Shown here piece by piece: positions 1 through 9,594 of a stretch of 64,000 nt of DNA; the stretch's first letter is position 1; each line of letters begins with the position of its first letter. The notes under the pieces are model-generated. The model was not told the origin of the DNA, made no database searches, and was given only the letters and a program-made list of their open reading frames with translations. A program made the position numbers and the translations under genes. The stretch lies in the NCBI RefSeq assembly GCF_030450055.1, contig NZ_CP118480.1:3719501-3783500 (forward strand), given 5' to 3'. The stretch comes from Gallaecimonas kandeliae. GTDB taxonomy: Bacteria; Pseudomonadota; Gammaproteobacteria; Enterobacterales; Gallaecimonadaceae.

Positions 1-184
1 GTCTCCCAGGGGCATGACGCTGGCCTGCATGCCGATGCGTAAATCCCTGGTCGATACCGCGCCACAGGGGTAAATCAGGAAAGGTGAAGCCCAAAAGCCA
101 GGCGCTGCCTGGCTGCGGCTGAACGCGAGCCTCTGGACGGGCGAGCCGGGCGCGCCGCCAGGGAGGGCTCCCAGCTCCCGGCTT
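1..184. other. Window edge, no confident gene
   Basis: This stretch lies downstream of dtd and is GC-rich. One minus-strand frame stays open across it, and a plus-strand frame ends in TAA near base 83, but neither translation resembles a family I recognise. It may hold the end of a neighbouring gene cut by the window edge. Confidence 0.3.
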
Positions 185-622
185 TTAGACGTTAAGCCAA
201 AAGGTCACAGGCCCGTCGTTGCAGAGGCTGACCTGCATGTCGGCGCCGAAGCGGCCCGTCTCGACCCCCAGCCCCAGCTCCCGGCAGCATTGGCAGAAGA
301 GTTCATAGAGGCGCTCGCCCTCGGCCGGCACTGCGGCGCTGGAGAAGCTGGGCCTGTTGCCGCTGTTGGTGTCGGCGGCCAGGGTGAACTGGCTGACCAC
401 CAAGAGGGCGCCGCCGGCCTGGCTGACGTTGAGGTTCATCTTGCCCTGGTCGTCCTCGAACACCCTGTACTTGCAGACCTTCTCGGCCAGGCGGCGGGCC
501 TTGGCGTCGTCGTCGCCCTTCTCCACCCCCAGCAGCACCAGCAAGCCCCTGTCGATGGCGCCCTGGGTGCGACCCTCTATATCCACCCTGGCCTGGCTGA
601 CCCTCTGGATCAGCCCTATCAC
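185..622 (-). CDS. dtd: D-aminoacyl-tRNA deacylase
   Basis: This 145-residue protein is the usual length for Dtd, which hydrolyses D-amino acids (and glycine) mischarged on tRNA in the cytoplasm. Both signature motifs are visible: SQFTL at residues 77-81 and the C-terminal NDGPVT at 135-140, whose Gly-Pro (137-138) is the cross-subunit Gly-cisPro that enforces chirality in the homodimer. Its start overlaps the stop of the upstream iminopeptidase gene by 4 bp, so translation is probably coupled. In Escherichia coli dtd is also next to yihY, which supports the neighbourhood assignment. Confidence 0.95.
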   Translation of the reverse strand: MIGLIQRVSQARVDIEGRTQGAIDRGLLVLLGVEKGDDDAKARRLAEKVCKYRVFEDDQGKMNLNVSQAGGALLVVSQFTLAADTNSGNRPSFSSAAVPAEGERLYELFCQCCRELGLGVETGRFGADMQVSLCNDGPVTFWLNV

Positions 623-1572
623 TTGAGCTTCTCCCAGACCCAGTCCAGGGCCTTGATCAAGCCGTCGGTGATGCCGGGCTCCATGGCGCTGTGACCGGCG
701 GCCGGCACTATCCAGAGCTGGGCGTCAGGCAGCTTGGCGGCCAGGCTGGTGGCGTTCTCCAGCTTGCAGACCATGTCGTAACGGCCGTGGACCAGGACTG
801 TGGGAATGCCGGCCAGCTTGTGGGCGTCCAGCAGCAGCTGGTCTTCGTCCAGGAAGCAGCGGTGCACGAAGTAGTGGCACTCCATGCGCCCCACGGCCAG
901 GGCCAGGCTGGGATCCGTGTAGATCTCGTCGACGCGGGCCGGCGGCACCAGGTTGACCATGCGCCCTTCCCAGAGGGTCCAGGCCTTGGCCGCCTGCATC
1001 CGCTCCAGCTCGTTGTCCGAGGTCAGCAGCGCATAGTAGCGGGCCAAGAGATCATGGGCTTCGCCTCCCAGAGGCTCGAGGAAGTCCCGGTAGTGGTCGG
1101 GGTAGACCTGGGCGCTGCCGCCGTCTGGTGCCGTCATCCAATGGATGTCCTCGTCCCTGGCCAGGAAGATGCCGCGCAGCACCAGGGCCTTGACCCGCTG
1201 GGGATGGGTCTCGGCATAGGCCAAGGCCAGGGTGGAGCCCCAGGAGCCGCCGAACACCAGCCAGCTGTCGATGCCGAGGTTGGCGCGGATCAGTTCGATA
1301 TCGGCCACCAGGTTCTGGGTGTTGTTGCCTTCCAGGCTGGCGTGGGGCCGGGAGCGGCCGGCGCCCCGCTGGTCGAAGAGGATCACCCGGTAGCGGGCCG
1401 GGTCGAAGAAGCGGCGCATGGTCTCGTTGCAACCCGCGCCGGGGCCGCCGTGCAGCACCACCACCGGCAGCCCCTGGGGGTTGCCCACTTCTTCCACGTA
1501 GAGTTCATGGCCGTCCCCCACCGGCAGCCACTGCTGCCAGTTGGGGGTTATCTCAGGCAACAGTGTCCGCAT
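619..1572 (-). CDS. pip: Prolyl aminopeptidase (proline iminopeptidase)
   Basis: This 317-residue alpha/beta hydrolase of peptidase family S33 releases N-terminal proline from peptides in the cytoplasm. The oxyanion motif HGGPG lies at residues 41-45, and the nucleophile elbow GGSWGS places the catalytic serine at residue 110. The acid and base are probably in HGRYDMVC and in GHSAMEP near the C-terminus. The length matches the monomeric bacterial form. It overlaps dtd by 4 bp and the end of the yihY-like gene by about 20 bp, so the three genes are probably one transcript. Confidence 0.93.
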   Translation of the reverse strand: MRTLLPEITPNWQQWLPVGDGHELYVEEVGNPQGLPVVVLHGGPGAGCNETMRRFFDPARYRVILFDQRGAGRSRPHASLEGNNTQNLVADIELIRANLGIDSWLVFGGSWGSTLALAYAETHPQRVKALVLRGIFLARDEDIHWMTAPDGGSAQVYPDHYRDFLEPLGGEAHDLLARYYALLTSDNELERMQAAKAWTLWEGRMVNLVPPARVDEIYTDPSLALAVGRMECHYFVHRCFLDEDQLLLDAHKLAGIPTVLVHGRYDMVCKLENATSLAAKLPDAQLWIVPAAGHSAMEPGITDGLIKALDWVWEKLK

Positions 1573-2413
1573 CGTCGCTCTCCTCTTCCTGCAGGTTCTC
1601 GTCGCACTCGGTGAGGTAGGCGGTCAACTCCGCCCCCAGCAGCACGATCAGCCAGCAGAGGTAAATCCAGAAAAATAAAATGGGTATGGCCGCCAGGGTG
1701 CCGTAGATCAGCTGGTAGGACGGCACCTGGGCCACGTAGAAGGCGAAGGCCCGCTTGGAAAACTCGAACAGCACCGCCGCCAGCACGGCGCCGCCCACGG
1801 CGTGGCGCACCTTGACCCTCTTGTTGGGCACCAACAGGTAGAGCACCATGAAGGCGGCCCAGGAGGCCAGGAAAGGCGCCAGGCGGATAAGGGAGGTGCG
1901 CACCCCGGACAGGGCCCCTTGCTGGAACACCTCCATGCCCACCACATAGGAGGTGATGGCCAGGGAAGCCCCCATCAGCAGCGGCCCCAGGGTCAGTACC
2001 GACCAGTAGATGGCGAAGGCCACGGACCAGCGCCGGCCCTTGTGGATACGGAAGATCTGGTTGATGGTCCTGTCCACCGAGCTGATCAGCGCCAGGGCCG
2101 TGACCACCAGGAACACTATGCCCAGCGCCGTCATCTTGGAGGCGTTGGTGGCGAAACCCTGCACCTGCTGGGAGATGACGTCGGAGGCGGCGGGCACGAA
2201 GTTGTCGAAGACGAAGCTCTGCAACTGGCCCTTGATCTGCTCGAAGCCGGGGAAGGCGGAAAAAAGGCTGAACAGCACCGCCACCAAAGGCACCAGGGAC
2301 AGCAGGCTGATGTAGGCCATGGCCCCTGCATGCAAGGTCAGCTTGTCTTCCCTGACCCGGGTAACGAAGCCCTTGATATGGGCCCAGAAAACGTTCCAGT
2401 TCGGCAGATCCAT
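1553..2413 (-). CDS. yihY: YihY/BrkB-family inner-membrane protein
   Basis: This 286-residue protein has about six hydrophobic segments and the family features of YihY/BrkB (formerly misnamed ribonuclease BN), including an early AYISLLSLVPLVAVLFSLFS helix. Function in this family is unsettled: it is a predicted transporter or envelope protein, and the RNase BN name was withdrawn. The last 40 residues are acidic and cytosolic ([11 protein letters not shown]). It is the promoter-proximal gene of the set with pip and dtd and diverges from the lipoprotein gene at 2483. Confidence 0.88.
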   Translation of the reverse strand: MDLPNWNVFWAHIKGFVTRVREDKLTLHAGAMAYISLLSLVPLVAVLFSLFSAFPGFEQIKGQLQSFVFDNFVPAASDVISQQVQGFATNASKMTALGIVFLVVTALALISSVDRTINQIFRIHKGRRWSVAFAIYWSVLTLGPLLMGASLAITSYVVGMEVFQQGALSGVRTSLIRLAPFLASWAAFMVLYLLVPNKRVKVRHAVGGAVLAAVLFEFSKRAFAFYVAQVPSYQLIYGTLAAIPILFFWIYLCWLIVLLGAELTAYLTECDENLQEEESDDADTVA

Positions 2414-2482
2414 CGGCTTGGGTTGCTCATCGACTTACTGCCTTTTACTCTAACACCAAATACTTGCCGCAAAGGATCCGAG

Positions 2483-3130
2483 ATGCGCGCCCCCTTACTG
2501 GCCTTGTTGGCCCTCTTCAGCCTGAGCGGCTGCCAAAGCGCCTATTACGCGACCATGGAAAAGGTCGGCATCCACAAGCGCGACATCCTGGCCGACCGGG
2601 TGGAAGCGGCCGGCGAGGCCCAGCAGGATGCCCAGAAGCAGTTCAAGGACGCCTTGGAGCACTTCCGCGCCGTGGTCAAGGTGGAAGGCAGTGAAGATCT
2701 GGAGAAGCGCTACGACGAGCTGTCCAGCCAGTACGAGGACTCGGAGAAGGCGGCCAAGGAAGTGTCAGACCGCATCGACGCCGTCCAGGACGTGGCCGAA
2801 GCCCTGTTCGAGGAATGGCAGGGCGAGCTGGACCAGTACAGCTCCCCCAGCCTGAGGGCCGCCTCGGCCCACACCCTGGCCGACACCAAGCGCCGCTACC
2901 AGAGCCTGCTCAAGGCCATGCGCAAGGCCGAGGCCAAGATGCCGCCGGTGCTGGCCAAGTTCCATGACCAGGTGCTGTTCCTGAAACATAACCTTAACGC
3001 CCGTGCCATCGGCTCCCTCAAGGGCGAGCTGGGCTCCATAGAGAAACAAGTTGATAGCCTTATCAAGGAGATGCAGAGGGCCGTCAACGAATCCGAGCGC
3101 TTCATCCAGAACCTCAACCAGCAGGGCTGA
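2483..3130 (+). CDS. DUF2959 family lipoprotein
   Basis: The ATG at 2483 gives 215 residues starting with a lipoprotein signal peptide and lipobox LSGC, with Cys17 as the lipidated residue. Longer upstream readings run antisense through yihY and are not credible. The mature part is highly charged and predicted to be coiled coil, rich in Glu, Lys, Ala and Gln, with segments resembling DUF2959 proteins of marine gammaproteobacteria. The role is unknown; an outer-membrane or periplasmic structural role is only a guess. A strong hairpin terminator follows. Confidence 0.8.
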   Translation: MRAPLLALLALFSLSGCQSAYYATMEKVGIHKRDILADRVEAAGEAQQDAQKQFKDALEHFRAVVKVEGSEDLEKRYDELSSQYEDSEKAAKEVSDRIDAVQDVAEALFEEWQGELDQYSSPSLRAASAHTLADTKRRYQSLLKAMRKAEAKMPPVLAKFHDQVLFLKHNLNARAIGSLKGELGSIEKQVDSLIKEMQRAVNESERFIQNLNQQG

Positions 3131-3150
3131 GGCCACTTTTTGTTACATTT

Positions 3151-3188
3151 AAGCCCGGCGCCGGCCCTGTCCCGGCGCCGGGCTTTCT
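3151..3188 (+). terminator. Rho-independent terminator
   Basis: A long GC-rich stem (AGCCCGGCGCCGG paired with CCGGCGCCGGGCT) with a short loop is followed by TTTCTT, just after the DUF2959 lipoprotein gene. Confidence 0.8.
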
Positions 3189-3231
3189 TGTACCGTTTCA
3201 GGATTGCGCCAACCACTATGGAAGGAAAACA

Positions 3232-6009
3232 ATGCGCCTGAAACCGACCCTGACGGCGGCGGCCATCGCCACTGTCCTGCTGGCGGGCTGCCAGACCACG
3301 GCCCAAACCACCGCCACTTCCCAACCTCCTGCCCAGAACCTGCCCGACGTCAAGATCCCCTACCAGGTGTTCACCCTGGACAACGGCCTGACCCTGGTGG
3401 TGCATGAGGATCACAAGGCGCCCATAGTGGCCGTCAACGTCTGGTACGGCGTCGGCTCCAAGGACGAAAAGCCCGGCAAGACCGGCTTCGCCCACCTCTT
3501 CGAACACCTGATGTTCAACGGTTCAGAGCACTATAACGACGAGTACTTCGGGCCCTTCGAAAAGGCCGGTGCCACCGACATGAACGGCACCACCAGCAAC
3601 GACCGCACCAACTACTTCGAGAACGTTCCCACCCCGGCCCTGGACATGGCGCTGTGGATGGAATCCGACCGCATGGGTCACCTGGTGGGCGCCATCGACC
3701 AGGCCAAGCTGGACGAACAGCGCGGCGTGGTGCAGAACGAGAAGCGCCAGGGCGAAGCCCAGCCTTATGGCCGCGTCTTCGGCTACCTGGCCGACCAGAC
3801 CTTCCCGGTAGGCCACCCCTACCACTGGACCACCATCGGCTCCATGGCCGACCTCAACGCCGCCTCCCTGGATGACGTCAAGGCCTGGTTCAAAGGCTAC
3901 TACGGCGCCGCCAACGCCGTGCTGGTGCTGGCCGGCGACATCACCCCGGCCGAGGCCAAGGCCAAGGTCGAGAAATACTTCGGCGACATCCCCGCCGGCC
4001 AGCCGCTCAAGAAGATGAAGTCCTGGGTGGCCAAGATGCACGGCACCAAGCGCGCCACCATGCAGGACCATGTGCCCGCCGCCCGCCTCTACAAGGTGTG
4101 GAACGTGGCCGAACAGGGCACCAAGGACTCCGACGAGATCAGCCTGCTGTCCGACCTGCTCACCAAGGGCAAGAGCTCCCGCCTCTACAAGCGCCTGGTG
4201 GACCAGGACCAGATCGCCAGCAACGTCAGCTCCTTCAACTACGATCGCCAACTGGCCGGCCAGTTCATCATCATGGCCGACGCCAAGCCCGGCGTGTCCC
4301 TGGACCGCCTGGAAAAGGCCATAGATGAAGAGCTGGCCAAGCTGCAGAAGGACGGCCCCACCGCCGAGGAACTGCAACGCATCCAGTTCAGCCAGGCCGC
4401 CGACATGGTCCGCGGCGCCGAGCGCATCGGCGGCTTCGGCGGCAAGTCCGACATCCTGGCCTCCGGCATGGTCTACCACGGCGATCCGGGCTTCTATGAG
4501 ACCCAGCTCAAGCACATGGAAGGCGCCACCCCGGCCGCCATCCAGGGCGTCATCAACCGCTGGCTGACCGACGGCGCCTTCGTGCTGAACGTGGTGCCCC
4601 AGCCCGACTACAAGACCGCCAAGACCGGTGCCGACCGCTCCAAGCTGCCCGCCGTCGGCACCTTGCCGTCACTGACCCTGCCGGCCCTGCACAAGTTCAA
4701 GCTGTCCAACGGCCTGGAAGTGGCCCTGGCCGAACGCCATGACACCCCGACCGTGGAGATGAAGCTGAGCTTCGACGGTGGCTATGCCGCCGACTACGGC
4801 CACAAGGCCGGCACCGCCAGCTTCGCCATGGCCATGTTGGCCGAAGGCACCGACAAGATGAACGGCGAAGCCCTGTCCAGCGCCATGCAGAAGCTGGGCA
4901 GCAACTGGTCCGCCGGCGCCAGCCTGGACAGCGCCACCCTCAGCCTCGACAGCCTGACGGTGAACCTGGATCCGACCCTGGATATCATCAGTGAGGTGCT
5001 GGAACACCCCGCCTTCAGCCAGGAGGCCATCGACAAGCAGCGCTCCCGCTGGATAGAGGGCATCAACCAGGAGAAGGCCCAGCCCTTCAACATGGCGCTG
5101 CGGGTCCTGCCCGGCCTGCTCTACGGCAAGGACAACGCCTACAGCGCGCCCCTGACCGGTTCCGGCACCAAGGACTCCATCTCCGCCCTCAAACGTGAGG
5201 ATCTGGTGGCCTACCACGACACCTGGCTGCGCCCCGACAACGCCCGCCTGGTGGTGGTGGGTGACACCACCGAAGCCGAGCTCAAGCCGCTGCTGGAGAA
5301 ACACTTCGCCAGCTGGCAGGCACCGGCTGCGCCCAAGCCCAAGAAGCAACTGGGCCTGGCCGCCGACCAAGGCAAGACCCGCGTCTTCCTCATCGACCAG
5401 CCCGGCAGCCCCCAGGCCACCATCATCGCCGGCCAGCTGGCGCCGTCCGAGCACAGTGACCAGGCCACCGCCATCGACGTGATGAACGCCATCATCGGCG
5501 GCACCTTCACCTCCAGGCTCAACATGAACCTGCGCGAAGACAAGCACTGGTCCTACGGTGCCGGCTCCGCCTGGGTCAAGGCCGAGGGCCAGGGCCTCTA
5601 CTTCGCCTACGCCCCTGTGCAGGTGGACAAGGCCAGCGAGTCCATCCAGGAGATGCGCAAGGAGCTGACCAACTACGTGACCAAGGCCCCGGCCAAGGAA
5701 GACGAACTGGCCAAGATCCAGGCCAACAAGACCGCCAAACTGCCCGGCGCCTATGAGACCAAGGACGCCCTGCTGGGCGCCATCACCAAGACCCTGAGCC
5801 AGGGTAAGGACATGGCCTGGCTGGAAGGCTACGGCCCCAGGGTCAAGGCCCTGACCCTGGATCAGGTGCGTGCCAGCGCCAAGGACGTGCTCAAGCCCGA
5901 CGCCATGACCTGGGTCATAGTCGGCGACCTGAGCAAGATCGAGGACAAGGTACGCACCCTCAAGCTGGGCCCCGTCACCAAGCTCAACAGCGACGGTAAG
6001 CCCATCTGA
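3232..6009 (+). CDS. M16-family zinc metallopeptidase, lipoprotein
   Basis: This 925-residue two-domain insulinase/pitrilysin-type peptidase carries a lipoprotein signal ending LLAGC (Cys20), so it is expected in the periplasm, membrane-anchored. The inverted zinc motif HLFEH lies at residues 88-92 in the N-terminal half. The C-terminal half, starting near LPALHKFKLSNGLEVAL at about residue 480, is the homologous but catalytically empty second half typical of one-chain M16 enzymes. Substrates are unknown, probably peptides. A GGAAGGAAAAC ribosome-binding region precedes the ATG. It stands alone between two terminators. Confidence 0.93.
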   Translation: MRLKPTLTAAAIATVLLAGCQTTAQTTATSQPPAQNLPDVKIPYQVFTLDNGLTLVVHEDHKAPIVAVNVWYGVGSKDEKPGKTGFAHLFEHLMFNGSEHYNDEYFGPFEKAGATDMNGTTSNDRTNYFENVPTPALDMALWMESDRMGHLVGAIDQAKLDEQRGVVQNEKRQGEAQPYGRVFGYLADQTFPVGHPYHWTTIGSMADLNAASLDDVKAWFKGYYGAANAVLVLAGDITPAEAKAKVEKYFGDIPAGQPLKKMKSWVAKMHGTKRATMQDHVPAARLYKVWNVAEQGTKDSDEISLLSDLLTKGKSSRLYKRLVDQDQIASNVSSFNYDRQLAGQFIIMADAKPGVSLDRLEKAIDEELAKLQKDGPTAEELQRIQFSQAADMVRGAERIGGFGGKSDILASGMVYHGDPGFYETQLKHMEGATPAAIQGVINRWLTDGAFVLNVVPQPDYKTAKTGADRSKLPAVGTLPSLTLPALHKFKLSNGLEVALAERHDTPTVEMKLSFDGGYAADYGHKAGTASFAMAMLAEGTDKMNGEALSSAMQKLGSNWSAGASLDSATLSLDSLTVNLDPTLDIISEVLEHPAFSQEAIDKQRSRWIEGINQEKAQPFNMALRVLPGLLYGKDNAYSAPLTGSGTKDSISALKREDLVAYHDTWLRPDNARLVVVGDTTEAELKPLLEKHFASWQAPAAPKPKKQLGLAADQGKTRVFLIDQPGSPQATIIAGQLAPSEHSDQATAIDVMNAIIGGTFTSRLNMNLREDKHWSYGAGSAWVKAEGQGLYFAYAPVQVDKASESIQEMRKELTNYVTKAPAKEDELAKIQANKTAKLPGAYETKDALLGAITKTLSQGKDMAWLEGYGPRVKALTLDQVRASAKDVLKPDAMTWVIVGDLSKIEDKVRTLKLGPVTKLNSDGKPI

Positions 6010-6035
6010 TCGATGTTTTGCCCAACCAACCTTTT

Positions 6036-6058
6036 GGGGCGCTTTGCGCCCCTTTTTT
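6036..6058 (+). terminator. Rho-independent terminator
   Basis: GGGGCGC-TTT-GCGCCCC is followed by six T residues directly after the M16 peptidase gene. Confidence 0.9.
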
Positions 6059-6107
6059 ATGGCCGGAGTTCAGCCTGGCCCGGCTATGCTGGGGATGAGG
6101 AGGCGCC

Positions 6108-6626
6108 ATGCGTTTATTGATAGCGACACTGCCGCTGCTCCTGGCCGGCTGCGCCGTCAGCCCGGAGCAATGCGCCCGCACCGACTGGCGCCAGCAGGGG
6201 CTGGAGGACGGCTTCGACGGCCTGGTGGCCCGCAGCGGCTATTGGCAGAGCCAGTGCAAAGGGGTGACCGTCGACCCCGGCAATTACAGCCGCGGCTGGG
6301 CCGAAGGCAACCGTCAGTACTGCACTGCCGAGCAGGGCTACCGCCAGGGCCGACTGGGCAACGACTACCAGGGGGTCTGCCAGGGCAGCGCCAAGGACGC
6401 CTTCATGGGCGGCTACGAGAAGGGCCGCCGCCAGTATCAGCAGGACCAGTACCGCCAGTCCCTCTACGACCGCCAACGGGACATCCGCTGGCGGATAGGG
6501 GAAATAGACGACCGGCTGCGCGACGGCAAACTGGGCCATCGCGAGCGCGAACAGCTGCGCTGGGAGCGCCAGCAGCTCACCCAGGAACTGATGCAGATCG
6601 ATTCGATGCTGCTACACCTGCTGTGA
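6108..6626 (+). CDS. DUF2799 family lipoprotein (first copy)
   Basis: This 172-residue protein starts with a lipoprotein signal (LLLAGC) and carries the DUF2799 pattern: a W-x-QQG-x-x-DG core followed by ARSGYWQSQC and repeated G-Y/W-x-x-G units. The C-terminal third is charged and probably a coiled coil (RQRDIRWRIGEIDDRL). No biochemical function is established for the family. It is about 70 bp upstream of a clear paralogue in the same direction, so this is a tandem gene duplication. Confidence 0.85.
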   Translation: MRLLIATLPLLLAGCAVSPEQCARTDWRQQGLEDGFDGLVARSGYWQSQCKGVTVDPGNYSRGWAEGNRQYCTAEQGYRQGRLGNDYQGVCQGSAKDAFMGGYEKGRRQYQQDQYRQSLYDRQRDIRWRIGEIDDRLRDGKLGHREREQLRWERQQLTQELMQIDSMLLHLL

Positions 6627-6698
6627 AGGCAAGGCCTTGCACCCCCAAGCCAAAGGGGCACAATTGGGCAAAACCATAACAACGATGAAGGAGGGGGA

Positions 6699-7457
6699 AT
6701 GCGGGCAGGAATTGCCGCCCTGGGGCTGTTGCTGAGCGGCTGTGCCGCCGTGACGGCCGATCAGTGCGCCAACATGAACTGGCACCAACAGGGGCTCAAT
6801 GACGGTTTCGACGGCCTGGTGGCCCGCAGCGGCTACTGGCAGAGCCAGTGCCAGCAGTACGGCTACGGCGTCGACCAGCAGGGCTACAGCCAGGGCTGGG
6901 TGGAAGGCAACCGGCAATACTGCACCCCGGCCCAGGGCTACCGCCACGGCAGCCAGGGCCAGGACTATCAGGGGGTCTGCCAGGGGCCGGCCCAGCAGGC
7001 TTTCCTGGACAGCTACCAGCAGGGCCGCCAGCTCTTCGAGCGCAACCAGTACCGCCAGTCCCTCTATGACCGCCAAAGCGACCTGCGCCGCCAGGTCGCC
7101 GACATCGACAGGCAGCTGCGGGCCCGCCCCCATCCCTGCCCGCCGCCGGAGAAGCCCCATGAGGCGCCGGCCAAACCGGCCCACAAAGAGAAGGTGAAGG
7201 TGCCGCCACCCCAGGACAGGGACGCCAGGCCCACCCCCTGGGAAAAGGGCCAGCCGCCCCGGCGTCAACCGGAAAAGCCCGCCAAGCCGGCGAAGCCGGA
7301 GCACCCTTCGAAGCCGGGCAAGGCCAAACCGGAGCATCCCGAGCGACACTGCGAGCAGGGCCTGAGCCCCAGGGAGCGCCAAGACCTGCTCTGGCAGCGC
7401 CAGCAGCTCAGCGACGAGCTGATGCACATTGACGAGCTGCTGCTGCGGCTGCTGTGA
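6699..7457 (+). CDS. DUF2799 family lipoprotein (second copy, Pro/Lys insert)
   Basis: This 252-residue paralogue of the preceding gene shares the lipobox (LLLSGC), the FDGLVARSGYWQSQC block and the QYRQSLYDRQ coiled-coil region. It differs by an insertion of about 70 residues rich in Pro, Lys, Glu and His between the two coiled-coil halves (about residues 145-215), which could act as an extended spacer through the periplasm or peptidoglycan. GAGGGGG precedes the ATG. A bidirectional terminator follows. Confidence 0.85.
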   Translation: MRAGIAALGLLLSGCAAVTADQCANMNWHQQGLNDGFDGLVARSGYWQSQCQQYGYGVDQQGYSQGWVEGNRQYCTPAQGYRHGSQGQDYQGVCQGPAQQAFLDSYQQGRQLFERNQYRQSLYDRQSDLRRQVADIDRQLRARPHPCPPPEKPHEAPAKPAHKEKVKVPPPQDRDARPTPWEKGQPPRRQPEKPAKPAKPEHPSKPGKAKPEHPERHCEQGLSPRERQDLLWQRQQLSDELMHIDELLLRLL

Positions 7458-7460
7458 TCG

Positions 7461-7488
7461 AAAAAGGCGCCCTGGGGCGCCTTTTTTG
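7461..7488. terminator. Bidirectional terminator
   Basis: GGCGCC-CTGG-GGCGCC is flanked by A5 on the left and T6 on the right, so it can terminate both the DUF2799 gene and the convergent M17 peptidase gene. Confidence 0.9.
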
Positions 7489-7493
7489 TCTTC

Positions 7494-8879
7494 TTACTTC
7501 ATCAGGGCCGGCAGTGCCGCCAAGGTGAAGCGCACCCCGAAGCCGGTGACCTCGGTGTCCACCAGGCCCAGGCCGCCTTTGTGCTCGGCGGCGCTCAAGT
7601 CCACATGGACCCAGTTGACTCCCTCTTCCACGAAACGGGACAGGAAGCGGGCCGCGTCTATGTGGTCGCAGCTGGTGCCGGGATGGCACTGCTTGACGTC
7701 GGCGACATCGGACTCGATGTTGTCGTCGTAGTCTTCATCCAAAGGGAAGGGCCAGACCCGCTCGCCGCTGGCGCGGCCGGCCTGGATCAGCGCCTCGCGC
7801 CAGTCGTCCCTGTTGGAGAAGACGCCGCTCTGGGCCGTGCCGATGGCGCGGATGCAGGCGCCGGTGAGGGTGGCGTAATCCATCACCAGGTCGGGCTTCT
7901 CGCGGGAGGCCAGGGTCAGGGTGTCGGCCAGCACCATGCGCCCCTCGGCGTCGGTGTCCACCACCTCGATGCTGGTGCCGTTCATGGCAACCACCAGGTC
8001 ATTGGGCTTGTAGGCCTTGGGCCCTATGTGGTTCTCGGCCAGGGCCAGCCAGCAGTCCACTTCCAGGTCGCTGCCCAGTTCGGTCAGTGCCAGCAGGGTG
8101 CCGAGGGCCACGGCACTGCCGCCCATGTCGCCGTGCATGCCGAACATGTGGCTGGTCTTGAGGTTGTAGCCGCCGGTGTCGAAGCAGAGGCCCTTGCCCA
8201 CCAGGGCCAGCTTGCCGCTGGGCGCCTTGGGCCTGTGGCGCAGCCGCACTATGGCCGCCTCGTCGTTGTCGGAACCCTGGGCCACCGCCAGGAAGGCGCC
8301 GGCGCCGAGGCCGGCCAGGCGGGTCTGGTCGAAGATCTCCAGCTGCCAGCCGTGGTCGCGGGCCAGGGCTTCCAGCACGGTGCGGTACTTGGCCGGGGTC
8401 AATTCTGAGGCGGGCAGGGCGCTCAACCAGCGGGCCAGGGCGTTGCCCCTGGCCTCGGCCAGCAGGCGGCCGGCGTCCAGCTCGGGGCCCTCGACGCTGA
8501 TGCGGCGCAGCGCCTGGTGTTCCCCCTTGTCCTTCTTGAAGCTGGGCAGGCGCAGCTGGCGGGCCAGCAGGGTGGCGGCCAGGGCCTCCAGCCAGTCCTT
8601 GTCGTCGCCTTTGAGCTGCACAGACTCGAACTGGGCATCCCCCAGCACCGCCAACCACTTGCGTACCTGGTTGTGGCGCTCGAAGGGACTCTTGACCGCC
8701 TTGGGGGCCACCACCAGGGTCGGCTGGGCACCGGCCAGCAGCCAGGCACCGGCCTTGGGCGCCAAAGCCTTGAGGGAGGCCAGGGCGTCTGGGGCGCCGG
8801 CCTCGCCCACCAGGATCAGCAGGGCGCTGTCCTGGCGGCCGGAGGCAATCTGGACGTCGGGGAATTGGAAATCTTGCAT
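7494..8879 (-). CDS. M17 leucyl aminopeptidase family protein
   Basis: With the ATG at 8879 (preceded by AAGGGACC) the protein is 461 residues; longer readings add a non-homologous leader. The C-terminal catalytic domain shows the M17 metal and catalytic blocks: GKGLCFDTGG with the conserved Lys and Asp, HGDMGGSAV, and DTDAEGRMVL (usual form NTDAEGR). All metal ligands appear present, so an active cytoplasmic dinuclear aminopeptidase is expected. The N-terminal domain is divergent from PepA and closer to the smaller PepB-like proteins. It is convergent with the DUF2799 gene. Confidence 0.88.
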   Translation of the reverse strand: MQDFQFPDVQIASGRQDSALLILVGEAGAPDALASLKALAPKAGAWLLAGAQPTLVVAPKAVKSPFERHNQVRKWLAVLGDAQFESVQLKGDDKDWLEALAATLLARQLRLPSFKKDKGEHQALRRISVEGPELDAGRLLAEARGNALARWLSALPASELTPAKYRTVLEALARDHGWQLEIFDQTRLAGLGAGAFLAVAQGSDNDEAAIVRLRHRPKAPSGKLALVGKGLCFDTGGYNLKTSHMFGMHGDMGGSAVALGTLLALTELGSDLEVDCWLALAENHIGPKAYKPNDLVVAMNGTSIEVVDTDAEGRMVLADTLTLASREKPDLVMDYATLTGACIRAIGTAQSGVFSNRDDWREALIQAGRASGERVWPFPLDEDYDDNIESDVADVKQCHPGTSCDHIDAARFLSRFVEEGVNWVHVDLSAAEHKGGLGLVDTEVTGFGVRFTLAALPALMK

Positions 8880-8982
8880 CGGGGGGTCCCTTTCTGAATG
8901 AACCGCCATTATAGCCGCCGGGGGCTGTTCAAAAAATGGCGGCGGGCTACACTGGCTGCGAACCTCAGTCAAAGGAGTGACC

Positions 8983-9549
8983 ATGAAAGCCCTTATCCCC
9001 CTGGCGCTGCTGGCCAGCGCCGCCTTCACCTGCCAGGCCGGCGAAATAGACGACGCCATCAAGGCCGCCCAGGACGCCTACCAGAAAGGCGACCTCTCCA
9101 ACGCCGCCGGCCAGTTCGAATACGCCGCCACCTTGATCCGCCAGGAACAGGGCCAACAGCTGACCAAGCTGCTGCCCCAGCCCCTGGACGGCTGGCAGGC
9201 AGAGGAGGCCCAGAACGACAGCACCAGCGGCGCCATCATGGGCGGCGGCATCCAGGTGTCCCGGGTCTACCGCAAGGGCGACGACGTCAGCCTGGAGCTG
9301 ACCCTGTTCAAGGATTCCCCCATGATGCAGGCCATGATGGGCATCTTCAGCAACCCCGGCATGGCCGTCATGGCCGGCTACAAGGTCAAGAAGGTCAAGG
9401 GCGTCAACGCCATGTTGAAGCCGGACGACATGAGCCTCAGCCTGATGAAGGGAACCCTGATGGTGCAGCTGCAATGCGACGGCTGCCAGGAACCCGATCT
9501 CTTGGCCTACGCCAACCTGTTGGATCTCGACGCCATGGCCAAGATCTGA
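8983..9549 (+). CDS. Secreted protein of unknown function
   Basis: This 188-residue protein starts with a Sec signal peptide (cleavage near TCQA-GE). The ATG at 8983 was chosen because AGGAG lies 5 bp upstream; a GTG two codons earlier overlaps that site. The mature part has a short helical repeat-like N-terminus (IDDAIKAAQDAYQKGD) and then a beta-rich domain with Met-rich patches (MMQAMMGIF) and a CDGC motif near the C-terminus. I do not recognise the family with certainty; a periplasmic location is inferred. It is divergent from the M17 gene. Confidence 0.75.
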   Translation: MKALIPLALLASAAFTCQAGEIDDAIKAAQDAYQKGDLSNAAGQFEYAATLIRQEQGQQLTKLLPQPLDGWQAEEAQNDSTSGAIMGGGIQVSRVYRKGDDVSLELTLFKDSPMMQAMMGIFSNPGMAVMAGYKVKKVKGVNAMLKPDDMSLSLMKGTLMVQLQCDGCQEPDLLAYANLLDLDAMAKI

Positions 9550-9564
9550 GCCGGCTCCCCCACG

Positions 9565-9592
9565 AAAAAGCGCGGCCTGGCCGCGCTTTTTG
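9565..9592. terminator. Bidirectional terminator
   Basis: GCGCGG-CCTGG-CCGCGC is flanked by A5 and T5. It lies between the convergent secreted-protein gene and the EAL response-regulator gene. Confidence 0.85.
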
Positions 9593-9594
9593 TT

